A stretch of DNA of 64,000 nt, taken from contig NZ_CP062006.1 in assembly GCF_017487345.1 (NCBI RefSeq), positions 1,866,001-1,930,000 on the forward strand, written 5' to 3'. Numbering within the stretch: position 1 is the first letter of the stretch; every line of letters begins with the position of its first letter. The notes beneath the pieces are model-generated. The model did no database searches, was not told the origin of the DNA, and worked only from the letters and a program-made list of their open reading frames with translations. The stretch is from Brevundimonas pondensis. Its GTDB lineage: Bacteria > Pseudomonadota > Alphaproteobacteria > Caulobacterales > Caulobacteraceae. Both the position numbers and the translations under genes were made by a program. This document shows, one piece after another, positions 42,822 through 51,611 of this stretch.

Positions 42822-43897
42822 GAGAGGGCCAGTTCGCCCGCAGCAGGCTGGGCCGTCGCCTTCTCGAGATTGGAGATGGCGACCCCGACCAGGCGGATCC
42901 CCTTGGCCGGCGGATAGAGCGACCGCACCAGCAGGCGGCTGATCTCCCTGAGGCGGGCTTTCGATGCGACCGGCTCGGCGAAGGATCGGCTGCGCGTCGA
43001 CTGCTGGAAGTCGGCCCACTTCACCTTCACCGTCACGGTCCGGCCCAGCGTGCCGGCCTTCTCGCACCAGGCCCAGACCTCGTCGGCCATTTCCTCGACG
43101 CCGGCCTCGATCGCCTCCGGCTCGACGAGGTCTTTGGCGAAGGTGGTCTCCGAGCCGCTGGACTTGCGTTCACGGTCCGGATTGACCGGCCGATGATCCT
43201 CGCCACGCGCAATGGCGTAGTACCAGGGTCCCGACTTGCCGAAATGATGCTGGAGAAAGGCGAGCGACTGGCGACGCAGATCCGCTCCCGTTTCGATACC
43301 CAGCCGCGTCATCTTCTCCGCCGTCACCGGGCCGACGCCGTGGAAGCGCTTGACCGGCAGGTCCTGCACAAAGGCCTCGCCCCGTCCCGGCGGCACGACG
43401 AACTGACCGTTCGGCTTGCGCTGGTCCGACGCCAGCTTGGCCAGGAACTTGTTGTAGGAAATCCCGGCCGAGGCCGTCAGCCCGGTCTCTTCCAGGATGC
43501 GGGCGCGGATCTCATCGGCGGTGGCGGTGGCTGTCGGCAGCCCCCTGAGGTTGGCGGTGACGTCGAGATAGGCCTCGTCGAGCGACAGCGGCTCGATCAG
43601 GTCCGTGTAGTCGGCGAACACGGCGTGGATTTGAGCCGAGACGGCCCGGTAGACCTCGAACCGGGGCGGCGCGAAGATCAGTCCCGGGCACTTGCGCAAG
43701 GCCGTGCTCGACGGCATGGCCGACCGCACCCCGAACCTGCGCGCCTCATAGCTGGCGGCGGCTACGACGCCGCGCGACGCGGCGTGACCCACCGCCACCG
43801 GTCGCCCACGCAGGGCCGGATCGTCCCTCTGCTCCACCGAAGCAAAGAAGGCGTCCATGTCCACATGGATGATCTTGCGAACCGCCGCTTCTCCCAT
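42818..43897 (-). CDS. dinB: DNA polymerase IV
   Basis: 359 aa Y-family translesion polymerase. Catalytic acidic residues are in HVDMDAFFASVEQRDDPALR and SLDEAYLDVT; finger motif RPVAVGHAASRGVVAAASYE; helix-hairpin-helix VKRFHGVGPVTAEKMTRLGI. A beta-clamp binding motif would be near the C-terminus but is not obvious. A LexA-like box lies 22 bases upstream. Its promoter region abuts a truncated aminotransferase, so this dinB-alkB block may have been inserted there. Confidence 0.95.
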   Translation of the reverse strand: MGEAAVRKIIHVDMDAFFASVEQRDDPALRGRPVAVGHAASRGVVAAASYEARRFGVRSAMPSSTALRKCPGLIFAPPRFEVYRAVSAQIHAVFADYTDLIEPLSLDEAYLDVTANLRGLPTATATADEIRARILEETGLTASAGISYNKFLAKLASDQRKPNGQFVVPPGRGEAFVQDLPVKRFHGVGPVTAEKMTRLGIETGADLRRQSLAFLQHHFGKSGPWYYAIARGEDHRPVNPDRERKSSGSETTFAKDLVEPEAIEAGVEEMADEVWAWCEKAGTLGRTVTVKVKWADFQQSTRSRSFAEPVASKARLREISRLLVRSLYPPAKGIRLVGVAISNLEKATAQPAAGELALS

Positions 43898-43918
43898 GGG
43901 CGACGCCTAGCAGGACTG

Positions 43919-43933
43919 AAACAAAAGGAGAAC
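43919..43933 (-). promoter_or_regulatory. Probable LexA (SOS) box of dinB-alkB
   Basis: On the minus strand GTTC-TCCTTTT-GTTT, one base away from the alphaproteobacterial LexA consensus GTTC-N7-GTTC. It lies 22 bases before the dinB start. Confidence 0.6.
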
Positions 43934-44033
43934 CCGCTATCGCCCATCGGGCCGCCTGGAGGGTCATGGCCGGGGCCGCGACCTCAGGTCTTGTGGGCGC
44001 CGCCGCCTCGGCCCGATAGGAGGCAAGGCCCCT

Positions 44034-44684
44034 GCCCGGGCGCGACGCCAGCGAGATGTGCCGGCGGTCGTCATAGACCAGCCGCTCCCATACCTCGTCG
44101 CTGACGGCGATCAGATCATGCCGGCGACAGACGGAGGCCGCCGCCTCGACCTCTTCAGCATCAAAGGCGCGCCCCGCGGGATTGAGCGGATTATTGAAGA
44201 CCAGCACCCGGGTGCGCGGCGTCACGACAGCCTCCAGCGCCTCGGCCGTCAGTCGCCATGCGGGCGGGGCCAGCGACACCGCCCGAACCACGCCGCCCGC
44301 ACGCTCGATCAGCGGGCGATAGGCGTCATAGGCCGGCTCGATGATGATCACTTCGTCGCCAGGCGAAATGGCCGCCATCAAGGCCGCCGCGATCGCTTCG
44401 GTCGCCCCGGACGTCACCACCAGGTTTTCAGCCGTCAGAGCCAATCCGTCGAAGCGATTGTAGAAGGCCGCCGCCGCGGTCCTCAGCTCGGGCAGCCCTC
44501 GCGACGGCGGATACTGATTGCCCCGCTCCCTCAGAGCACGCGCCGCTGCATCGAGAAGATCGGCCGGCTCCGGGCCATCCGGGAAGCCCTGCCCCAGATT
44601 GACGGCGTCATGCTGACGCGCGAGCCCCGACATGCGCTCGAAGACGGTTGTCGGCAGATTGTCGAACAGGGGATTGAGACGCAT
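44034..44684 (-). pseudogene. PLP-dependent aminotransferase, 3'-truncated
   Basis: The first 217 residues are a good class I/II aminotransferase: AVNLGQGFPDGPEPADLLDA, YPPSRGLPELRTAAAAFY, VTSGATEAIAAALMA, EPAYDAYRPLIERAGG, VFNNPLNPAGR and AVSDEVWERLVYDD. The sequence then loses all similarity after HISLASRPG. The lysine that binds pyridoxal phosphate should come about 12 residues later and is absent, so the product cannot be active. The open frame continues to 43746 in nonsense sequence that overlaps dinB. Confidence 0.85.
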
Positions 44685-44727
44685 GTCCGGAAGCTACCCC
44701 AAGACCGTCCAGACGAACACGAAAGAC

Positions 44728-44748
44728 GCGGGCCGCTAGGCGGCCCGC
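44728..44748. terminator. Perfect 9-bp GC hairpin
   Basis: GCGGGCCGC-TAG-GCGGCCCGC. It lies downstream of the GST gene (minus strand), where GTCTTTC follows the stem. A weak terminator is plausible. Confidence 0.45.
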
Positions 44749-44863
44749 AGTTTCAAGGGAGGAAACGCCTCTCGAAAGAGACGCCCCCACCTCTCACGCC
44801 GCACCACAGGCGAGAATGGAGAAATCCTGCGCAAAGGCTCAGCTTTCCTTCTGACCTCGCCGG

Positions 44864-45568
44864 CTACGACGATCCCAGAACCCTTCGAAGCGACTGTTCG
44901 ATCTGGCCGCCGCAATAGAGATCGCCATAGTCGCGGCGGGCGCGAACAGCCAGATCGGCCAGCGCCGGGACGTCGGAGACGCGTCGGGCCAGGTTCGCGG
45001 TCATGGGCGCTGCATCGTCGAGGATCGCCCCGATAGCCGGAAAGCGTTCCGACATGGTCGACCAGAGGGTCGCGCTGACGATGTCGGCCACGCCCGGGGC
45101 AAGGCCGCCGAGCAGGAAGCCGGACTGAGGCGTGAGGCCGTGGCGTCGCCCCAGCTCCTCCCACAACCCCATCCATTTTCGCAGGCGCGGGACAAAGGCC
45201 GCCCATCGGGCCTCGGTCCACATCTGACGCCCTCCATCCAGGGTGAGGTCGTCGATCACGTCATTGGCGTCGTTGACCACCTTGATCGACAAGGCCCGCC
45301 TGCCGGGATCCTCCGGCAATAGCCCGAGCCTGTCTCCAAGATAGAGGAGGATCGCCGGCATCTGGGACAGAGCCACGCCGGCGGCGTGGTCGACCAGGAC
45401 CGGAGGCCCCATGAAGGGAACCGGCATGTCTTCCAGCGCGCCTTCCATCAAGGCGCTCGTCGCCTCGTCGCCGGCCTCGATCCAGGGCGCGCCGCCATAG
45501 GCCAGAAGGGCGCGGACGAACTGCCCGCGGAACGGTGCGGCCCAGTAGTAGAGGGTGTAGTTCGGCAT
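44864..45568 (-). CDS. Glutathione S-transferase family protein
   Basis: 234 aa with a thioredoxin-like N-terminal domain (YTLYYWAAPFRGQFVRALLA, then PPVLVDHAAGVALSQMPAIL with the cis-Pro and the Ser-Gln that hold glutathione) and a helical C-terminal domain (NDANDVIDDLTLDGG). The catalytic residue is probably Tyr8 or Ser nearby rather than Cys. Substrate unknown. Neighbours give no clue. Confidence 0.87.
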   Translation of the reverse strand: MPNYTLYYWAAPFRGQFVRALLAYGGAPWIEAGDEATSALMEGALEDMPVPFMGPPVLVDHAAGVALSQMPAILLYLGDRLGLLPEDPGRRALSIKVVNDANDVIDDLTLDGGRQMWTEARWAAFVPRLRKWMGLWEELGRRHGLTPQSGFLLGGLAPGVADIVSATLWSTMSERFPAIGAILDDAAPMTANLARRVSDVPALADLAVRARRDYGDLYCGGQIEQSLRRVLGSS

Positions 45569-45695
45569 CCTGACCTCGCTGACGGCGCGAAGCAGACAAC
45601 GAACGGCGGCCAGGTCCGTTCTGAACCCGGCCCCTTCCCTTTTAATTCGTCCCGACGGCGACCCGACCGCAGCACGCCAGGACCTGGAGTCGCTC

Positions 45696-46595
45696 TCAGC
45701 CCTGAATGCGCACCGCTATGGGGCAGTGATCGGAAGGATGCTCGGCTTCGGGCTGGTCATAGACATATTCCTCGAACGAGCCCGGCTTGACACGCGCTGC
45801 GGCCTTCACGCCGACCGCGATGAAGTCGATGAACTCCCGGTAGCGCGTCTTGCAGGTCGCCGATCGGTCTCGGCCTGCCAGGCTGAGCGCCCCTTCAGCC
45901 GGGTCGTTGTCATTGAGCCCATCGAAGAAGGCGTCGCCCGCGCTCGCCATCCGCCGGTTCCAGTCGCCCAGGACCACGAAGGCCTCACCCGCCCGGGCCC
46001 GCTCATCGACCCAGGTCTCCAGCACCGGGAGCTGGTCGAACAGCACAGGGCAGTCGGGATCGGTCGAGGAGCGTCCCGAATTGCATCCGGACTTCAGGTG
46101 GACGGCCAAGAGCCGCAGGGGCCGTCCCTCGGCGACAGTGATATCGACGCCCCACCGCAGATTGGGATTGCCGAGCGCCAGAGCCGAGAGGTCGGCGTTG
46201 CGGGACCAAACGACGCCCTTGCGGATGGCGAAACCGACGGCCTGGTTCTGGATGTAGCGGCCAGGGAGCCCGCGGCATTCCGGACCGCGTTCGCTCGCCG
46301 GGCGGGTCGACATGACGACATCATATTTCGCCGGATCGAAAACGCGTTCCGCCGCCGCCCGGTTCTCGACCTCCTGTAGGGCGATCACATCGGCCCCGAA
46401 CGCATCGGCATGACGGCGCAGGAGGGCGTAGTCGGCCTCCACGCGCGGCCTGCATCCCTGGCCGTCCATCTCGGCCAGATGTTCGAGGTTCCAGCTGGCG
46501 ACCTTGAGCAGAGCGCTGCCCGAGGGAGCGGGAAGGACACTGGCGCAGCCGGACAGAAGCGCAGCGACGGCGAGGGAAGCGAAAAAGGGTTTCAT
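45696..46595 (-). CDS. Endonuclease/exonuclease/phosphatase family lipoprotein
   Basis: 299 aa with a signal peptide and lipobox LLSGC near residue 16, so it should be a periplasmic lipoprotein. The EEP fold is evident: LKVASWNLEHLAEMDG, VIALQEVENRAAAERVF, LAVHLKSGCNSGR, FVVLGDWNRRM and the final AEHPSDHCPIAVRIQG with the catalytic Asp-His. Substrate could be nucleic acid or a phosphodiester lipid; not decidable here. Start 46595 is fixed by the signal peptide; a longer frame to 46673 adds basic residues before it. Confidence 0.87.
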   Translation of the reverse strand: MKPFFASLAVAALLSGCASVLPAPSGSALLKVASWNLEHLAEMDGQGCRPRVEADYALLRRHADAFGADVIALQEVENRAAAERVFDPAKYDVVMSTRPASERGPECRGLPGRYIQNQAVGFAIRKGVVWSRNADLSALALGNPNLRWGVDITVAEGRPLRLLAVHLKSGCNSGRSSTDPDCPVLFDQLPVLETWVDERARAGEAFVVLGDWNRRMASAGDAFFDGLNDNDPAEGALSLAGRDRSATCKTRYREFIDFIAVGVKAAARVKPGSFEEYVYDQPEAEHPSDHCPIAVRIQG

Positions 46596-46758
46596 GCGGC
46601 TCTGGTAACGCCTTGTCATGAGCAGGCAAGCGCGGACGAGCGCTGGAGGGCGCCAGACAGGCTGAGGCCGCAAGATGAAGCGGATGCGGGACCGATTGTC
46701 GCCGTTCGGAACCCCTCGCCCCGGCGATCGTTAGTGGCGCCTGATCGAGGAAAGTTGC

Positions 46759-47010
46759 GTGATTTCATATTTTTGCATCGTTAACATGCCTGGCGTGCCC
46801 GCCAGGGAAATCCGGGTTCTCGAGGCCAGCGACGACACCTCGGCGATCAATGCGCTGGAAACCGTCATGGCGGAGTGGATCGGCTTTTCCACCATCTGCC
46901 TCTACCATGGAGAGCGCCTTATCAGGGTCCGCAGCAATCCGGACCTGGGCTTTCCCATTGAGCCCCTCATTCCTGCCGATACGCAGGAAGAGCGCAAGGC
47001 TGCGGCCTGA
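46759..47010 (+). CDS. Hypothetical small protein
   Basis: 83 aa from a GTG with GAGG eight bases before it; an internal ATG at 46786 is an alternative. Sequence: REIRVLEASDDTSAINALET, then MAEWIGFSTICLYHGERLIR and a charged tail. It looks like a small alpha/beta domain, possibly a sensor-like fold. No family recognised and no operon partner. Confidence 0.6.
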   Translation: MISYFCIVNMPGVPAREIRVLEASDDTSAINALETVMAEWIGFSTICLYHGERLIRVRSNPDLGFPIEPLIPADTQEERKAAA

Positions 47011-47085
47011 ATTCGCCGGACCGATCAAGCTCCGCGCCCTGTCCTCCCGCCTCAGCCGTCATCCCCCCTGAAATCGGGGGTCGGG

Positions 47086-47364
47086 TCAGTCCGCCGATAC
47101 GGCCGGAGACGGCTTCGGGATCGCCGAACGGACAAAGCGAACGCGTTCGGCGCGCAACTCCGGTTGGGCGACATATCCTGCCGCCGCAAAGGCGCGCTGC
47201 TGCGGCGGAGCCGTAGGGCCGTCCTCGACGCGCCACCACTTCAGGTCGGCCGACGCCTTGGGAAGCAGGCCGCCGACCATCCGCTCGATGTCGCGAAAAC
47301 TCAGCTCGACCTCGGCCGCCTTCTGCCGACGCAGATATCGCTCCAGAGGTTCGTACTTCGCCAT
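47086..47364 (-). CDS. DUF7662-like protein
   Basis: 92 aa starting MAKYEPLERYLRRQKAAEVE, followed by LSFRDIERMVGGLLPKASAD, LKWWRVEDG and an Ala-rich stretch ending ERVRFVRS. This YxPLxxYL...LSFxxIExxxGGxLPxxA pattern with a Trp pair is that of a small widespread domain (DUF7662). Function unknown. The start at 47364 is preferred; upstream residues in the open frame are basic and unlike coding sequence. Confidence 0.7.
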   Translation of the reverse strand: MAKYEPLERYLRRQKAAEVELSFRDIERMVGGLLPKASADLKWWRVEDGPTAPPQQRAFAAAGYVAQPELRAERVRFVRSAIPKPSPAVSAD

Positions 47365-47599
47365 TCTGACCCGATCCTGTCTCTCGCGGCGACACGCCAA
47401 CCCGCTGAAAGCGGCCGTCCTTAAGGGACGACGCCTCTGGAGAGAAGGCCGCATCTGGTGGGCGGAAGGTGCACAAGTCTGTAAGCGACCCGGCCGCCTC
47501 AGTCGCAATGGGGGGCAGTGGACGGAAGAGGCCGGGCCGCGCCTCACGCCGAAGCGGAGGAACGACCGGAACTCTAGGGTTCTGACAAGGTTCCGCCGC

Positions 47600-48040
47600 C
47601 TAGGCCTCCATCGGCCCTGAGCCAGGTCGTGGCGCTCCTCTGGAGCCCGGTTCAGACATCACGCCGGCCTCCAGGCCCAGCCACGCCGCCATGCGGGCAA
47701 GCTCCGCCTCAAGAGCGTCGCGCGTATGGGACGGCGCCTCCTCCTCCAGATGGACGGAACGCACGATCAATCGCCCCTGCTGGCGATCCGCCTTCAGATC
47801 CACGCGGGCGACGAGCCCATTGTCCAGAAGGAAGGGCAGAACATAATAGCCGTGCATCCGCTTCTCCGCCGGCACGTAGATTTCGATCCGGTAGCGGAAG
47901 CCGAACAGGCGCTCAGCGCGGTCCCGATGCCAGATCAGCGGATCGAAAGGGGCAAGAAGGGCCGAGGCCTCGATCTTGCGGGGCGTCCGCGCATCGCGAT
48001 GCGCCCAGGCGCGACGACTGCCCGGCGTCGAGACCGGGAT
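47600..48040 (-). pseudogene. YcaQ-family (DUF1006) DNA glycosylase, 5'-truncated
   Basis: The readable part, from about 48040, runs [60 protein letters not shown] and [20 protein letters not shown]. This is the C-terminal third of the winged-helix YcaQ family, which unhooks DNA interstrand crosslinks. The first 250 or so residues are missing; their place is taken by a conjugation gene fragment. A GTG at 47875 could start a 91 aa product, but it would lack the active site. Confidence 0.82.
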
Positions 48041-48237
48041 CAGAACCCCCGCGCTTCATCCGCAAAGGCGTCTCTCCAGGCCAGGATCGACCAGGGCGGA
48101 TAGAGGGCCAGATCCGGCCCGACCCGCCAGGCAGAACCCAGACCTGGCGACCATTCATAGGTCCAGGCGAAGCTCTGTGTTCCTGCCCAAAGACCGACGA
48201 GGGTCCCCGCAACAAGACCGGCAAGGCGCGTCTTCAC
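48040..48237 (-). pseudogene. TraG/VirD4 coupling protein N-terminal fragment (probable)
   Basis: A GTG at 48237 opens 65 codons: KTRLAGLVAGTLVGLWAGTQ, then SFAWTYEWSPGLGSAWRVGP and [18 protein letters not shown]. The single membrane helix followed by an aromatic periplasmic loop with LG-x-W and YPPW resembles the start of TraG-type coupling proteins of conjugation systems. The frame ends at a TGA reached just after it joins the YcaQ sequence. Assignment is by pattern only. Confidence 0.5.
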
Positions 48238-48593
48238 GACGGATCGCCATGGCGGTCCGGCGGGTCTCCCGCCGTAGCTTCGAGTACAAGGAGGGCTGCA
48301 GCCTCCATCCGGCGATGGTGGTAGCGACTCAGCGCGGCCTCGAGCGCCTGGATGTCCGCCTGCCCCAGCGCCAGATTGCTCGCGACCCGCAGCAGGAAGG
48401 CCTTCGGATGACGGATGCCAGCCAGACCCTGATAGGAAGCAAGCCGCAGCCAGGCCTCCTGCAGGATGTCCTCGGCGTCATGCGCCCCATAGCGACGGAC
48501 CAGCCGCGCCCGGAACCACGCCGCATAGCGCCCATGCAGGCCGTCCAGCGTCATCGGCGCATCTGGTTGCAGCTTATCCAATCCATCCGACAC
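48234..48593 (-). CDS. Truncated ECF sigma factor fused to a foreign tail
   Basis: 119 aa from a GTG at 48593 with GGAGG seven bases before it. Residues 14-80 are sigma region 2 (LHGRYAAWFRARLVRRYGAH, DAEDILQEAWLRLASYQGL, HPKAFLLRVASNLAL), FecI-like. Region 4 is absent; instead the last 40 residues (ADIQALEAALSRYHHRRMEA) are unrelated and end in a GTGA overlap with the coupling-protein fragment. I infer that the tail is the end of the gene that preceded traG in a conjugative element. The product probably cannot act as a sigma factor. Confidence 0.6.
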   Translation of the reverse strand: MSDGLDKLQPDAPMTLDGLHGRYAAWFRARLVRRYGAHDAEDILQEAWLRLASYQGLAGIRHPKAFLLRVASNLALGQADIQALEAALSRYHHRRMEAAALLVLEATAGDPPDRHGDPS

Positions 48594-49002
48594 GGGCTCG
48601 CCTCCAGCTATGAGGCGAGCCCGGCCGAAGCACCGGGTGTTGAGAACATGCTCAAACACATGCGCCACCGCCTTTAGCCCTCAAGGGAGCCTGGACATGC
48701 GCGATGGCCACCCGCCGCCACGGAGCGCGAAGTGGGATTTTCAGGATCTGCTCAAGCGAGGTTCTCACGCCTCGGCGTCAAATCAGACGCACCATGAGGC
48801 TGGATCACGCGGATTTAGTTGGCAAGCCGCATATTGCCGGCCTGCGAAGCTTTCATCCCTCAATCGGATGTTGAACAGTAGACCCGCGTCCCGACCGAGC
48901 TCTGATCCGCCAGAGGATTCCTGCAGGAGGCTGCTATCATCCGGCTCCCCGTAAGAATGCGACCTGGCCTGCCACGCCGCGCTGTGAAGCCGGCGCGATG
49001 AC
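48594..49002. other. Intergenic region
   Basis: About 400 bases between the sigma factor fragment and the exonuclease gene. A 26-codon ATG frame at about 48792 is the only short ORF I noticed. No family, tRNA or repeat seen. Confidence 0.35.
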
Positions 49003-49776
49003 ATGAAGATCGCGACCTATAACGTGAACGGCGTGAACGGGCGCCTTCCCGTCCTGCTGCAGTGGCTCGAGACTGCCCGACCCGACGTCGTCTGCCTCCA
49101 GGAGCTCAAGGCCCAACAGACGAACTTCCCCGCAGCAGCAATTCGAGACGCCGGCTACGACGCCATCTGGCTGGGGCAGAAGAGCTGGAACGGCGTAGCC
49201 ATTCTGGCTCGCGGAGCCACAATCCACGAAACCCGCCGAGGTTTGCCGGGGGATCCCGACCTCTCGCAGAGCCGCTACATCGAGGCGGCGGTGAACGGGG
49301 TGCTCGTGGGCTGCCTCTACCTTCCGAACGGGAACCCCGCCCCGGGCCCCAGATTCGACTACAAGCTGCGCTGGTTCGAGGCTTTCACGGCTCACGCCGC
49401 GACCCTGATGTCGAGCAAGGCTCCCGTGGTCCTTGCCGGCGACTACAATGTCATGCCGACCGACCTGGACGTCTACAAACCTGAGCGCTGGAGGGATGAC
49501 GCCCTGTTTCGTCCGGAGGTCCGCAGCGCCTTTGCGGATCTGCTGGACCAGGGATGGACCGACGCCCTGCGCTCCCTCCACCCGGACCAGAGGATCTACA
49601 CATTCTGGGACTATTTCCGGAATGGCTTTTCGCGGGATGCAGGACTGAGGATCGATCACCTCCTCCTGAGCCCGCCCCTCCGAAAAAGGCTGCGGGCGGC
49701 CGAGGTGGACCGCCATGTCAGAGCCTGGCCAAAGACCAGCGATCACGCTCCGGTCTGGATTGAGCTGGACGACTAG
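49003..49776 (+). CDS. xthA: Exodeoxyribonuclease III
   Basis: 257 aa AP endonuclease/3' exonuclease for base excision repair. The motifs are complete: MKIATYNVNGVNGRLPVLLQ, DVVCLQELKAQQTNFP (catalytic Glu), NGVAILARG, YLPNGNPAPGPRFDYKL, VVLAGDYNVMPTDLDVY, FWDYFRNGFSRDAGLRIDHL and SDHAPVWIEL (Asp-His). A hairpin follows 16 bases after the stop. Confidence 0.95.
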   Translation: MKIATYNVNGVNGRLPVLLQWLETARPDVVCLQELKAQQTNFPAAAIRDAGYDAIWLGQKSWNGVAILARGATIHETRRGLPGDPDLSQSRYIEAAVNGVLVGCLYLPNGNPAPGPRFDYKLRWFEAFTAHAATLMSSKAPVVLAGDYNVMPTDLDVYKPERWRDDALFRPEVRSAFADLLDQGWTDALRSLHPDQRIYTFWDYFRNGFSRDAGLRIDHLLLSPPLRKRLRAAEVDRHVRAWPKTSDHAPVWIELDD

Positions 49777-49792
49777 CCGCTCCATGAAAAAA

Positions 49793-49818
49793 GGCCCTCC
49801 GTCCTGTGCCGGAGGGCC
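49793..49818 (-). terminator. Hairpin terminator, T-run on the minus strand
   Basis: GGCCCTCCG and CGGAGGGCC form a perfect 9-bp stem. On the minus strand TTTTTT follows, so it ends transcription coming from the small gene at 49905-50036; it may also serve xthA. Confidence 0.8.
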
Positions 49819-49904
49819 GCCTTCATGAAGCACATCACACCTTCAAGGGATCGACTCCGCAGATTTCCCGCTGTTTCGCAGCGGGCGCAGCTCCGCAGCC
49901 GACC

Positions 49905-50036
49905 TCAGCGAACCGTCCGGACCGGGTGGCTGGAGGATGAGGCGGCCCGGCGAGGACGCTCATCAGCGCGCATGACGGGAGCGCGCCCGATGAACAGGGC
50001 CGCAAGACGTCGCAGCAGAACGAAAGGTCGGAACAT
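49905..50036 (-). CDS. Hypothetical small basic protein
   Basis: 43 aa: MFRPFVLLRRLAALFIGRAP and a basic Ser/Arg-rich tail. A strong ribosome-binding site (GAGGAGG, seven bases before the ATG) and a clear terminator downstream support a real gene. The hydrophobic-basic N-terminus may be amphipathic. No family recognised. Confidence 0.5.
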   Translation of the reverse strand: MFRPFVLLRRLAALFIGRAPVMRADERPRRAASSSSHPVRTVR

Positions 50037-50216
50037 CGGCGCGCCTCCTCTGGCTGGGCTGACCCTGGGCCGATGACGCCATGGGACAAACAACATGGAT
50101 TAGCGAAGATCCCGAAAGGCCGTGTCGGGTATCGGACCCATGGAGACCTGGCGCGGGCCCGCTGCTTGATTCCTGGATCGGGTCGTTGTGACGCGGTCAA
50201 AGACCAGGAGCACACC

Positions 50217-50516
50217 ATGGCGGGTCATGAGGACGCCAATCCCACGGCGCCGGACACTGCAGGCTCGACGCGCGAGGATATTGATCAAAGGGCTGCAGCC
50301 CTCTCCAAAGCCGGCTCGAGCCGCAGGGAGCGACTGGCCGGCTCGGCGGTCGGGGTCGGAGGCGGCGGGCCGGACAGCGCCGGAGTCTACGTCAGCGCTG
50401 AACGAGAAGGCATGGCCGTTGAGGAATTGCTGAATTACGGACAGGAGGAGGTCTTCTCCGCGCCGAGGTCGAGCGCGAACATCCTGTCTGAGAAGAAGAA
50501 AGAACCGGACCGATGA
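50217..50516 (+). CDS. Hypothetical protein
   Basis: 99 aa: MAGHEDANPTAPDTAGSTRE followed by DQRAAALSKAGSSRRERLAG, a Gly-rich loop and EGMAVEELLNYGQEEVFSAP. AGGAG precedes the ATG at 50217; earlier in-frame ATG at 50073 lacks it. Hydrophilic and probably partly disordered, like stress-related small proteins, but I do not recognise a family. Confidence 0.6.
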   Translation: MAGHEDANPTAPDTAGSTREDIDQRAAALSKAGSSRRERLAGSAVGVGGGGPDSAGVYVSAEREGMAVEELLNYGQEEVFSAPRSSANILSEKKKEPDR

Positions 50517-50556
50517 AGGGCCAGTAGATTCTGGTTCGATGGCCTCTGGATAGCCC

Positions 50557-51132
50557 TCAACGCCACAGTTCCTTCAGCTCTGGCGAGAGGCGCACATCGG
50601 CCGCGAGCCCATCCTTCAGGATGTCCAGCGCAGGTTTGAGCCGATCCGGTTTGGACGGCACCAGGCAGTCGCCCGGAGTCCAGAGCCGGTACTGACGCAT
50701 ATGGGCGTCTGCGGCGGTGAAGAGGACGCAAAGGTCGGCCGCCATGCCCACGAGAACCAGGCGGGTCACTCCGAGGCTCGGAAGAAGGACCTGGAGATTG
50801 GTGCCGTAGAATCCGGAATGTTGGGGCTTGATGACGAATATGTCGTCGTCCTTGGGAGCGAGCCGTTTGGTGATGGCGCCGCCGCGAACGCCCTTGCGGC
50901 TGGCATGGGCGGTGATCTGCCGACGATCATCGGACCAGCGCCCGAAGTTGTCGTTGACGTAGATGACCGGAGCGCCCGCCCTGCGAGCGGCGGCCTTCAG
51001 CCCAACAACAGCGTGGCTTGCGGCCTCGGCCTGGTCGAGCACGGCGGGGGCGCCTTCAAACTCAAGATCATTGATCATGTCGATGATCAGAAGGGCGATG
51101 CGGTCCCCGGCCGGGTGCGCTTCCTTCTCCAT
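50557..51132 (-). CDS. Isochorismatase-like cysteine hydrolase
   Basis: 191 aa. The catalytic triad of this family is visible: Asp in ALLIIDMINDLEFEG, Lys in FVIKPQHSGFYGT and Cys in GMAADLCVLFTAADA. Members hydrolyse amides such as nicotinamide or ureidoacrylate, or vinyl ethers; the substrate cannot be told. The start at 51132 has GGAGGAGGG just upstream and is preferred to the ATG at 51150. Stands alone. Confidence 0.88.
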   Translation of the reverse strand: MEKEAHPAGDRIALLIIDMINDLEFEGAPAVLDQAEAASHAVVGLKAAARRAGAPVIYVNDNFGRWSDDRRQITAHASRKGVRGGAITKRLAPKDDDIFVIKPQHSGFYGTNLQVLLPSLGVTRLVLVGMAADLCVLFTAADAHMRQYRLWTPGDCLVPSKPDRLKPALDILKDGLAADVRLSPELKELWR

Positions 51133-51375
51133 GCCCTCCTCCTCCCTCATCCTTCCGCCGCCGCTCTATGAGGGCCCTGGCGCCCGGTTTCGTTCCCCCA
51201 TGGGCCGATCCTCCCACTGGCCGGATCTGGCGACGGCGGTCACGGCGCTGAGACGGAGGCGGGATCAGAAACAGGCGCTGGATCCCAGGCCGTCGCCAAA
51301 GAGGTCGGAACGGTCAACATGGTCAGATCCCGACCTCAGCCGCCGTCAATGCGTCGAGCGCCCACCGTCGGCCTG

Positions 51376-51600
51376 TTAAAGACGCGCGCGCTCCTCGCTC
51401 GTAACCGCGCCCCCCCTGCCCGCGGTGACGTTGAACCGGAGCTCTTCATCTTCGAACACCCTCGCTTCCCGGAAGGTCTGACTCGCTCCCAGTCGTCGCT
51501 TGACGAGGGCGACGGCGGACGGCGTGTTCTCGGCGGCCACGGTCTCGGTGCGCAGTACGCCCGTTCCCCTCCCGCTGTAGCGGACAATGAAACTGGTCAT
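51376..51600 (-). CDS. Hypothetical small protein
   Basis: 74 aa: MTSFIVRYSGRGTGVLRTET, then VAAENTPSAVALVKRRLGAS and VFEDEELRFNVTAG. Beta-strand-like alternation at the start followed by a helix suggests a small alpha/beta domain. AGGGAA precedes the ATG. No family recognised. Confidence 0.55.
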   Translation of the reverse strand: MTSFIVRYSGRGTGVLRTETVAAENTPSAVALVKRRLGASQTFREARVFEDEELRFNVTAGRGGAVTSEERARL

Positions 51601-51611
51601 GGAGGTTCCCT

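Noticed and set aside
48040..48237. Alternative reading of the 65 aa frame as an independent exported peptide
   Set aside because: The GTGA overlap with the preceding foreign tail and the abrupt end in YcaQ sequence fit a gene fragment better, though the TraG assignment itself is only moderate.
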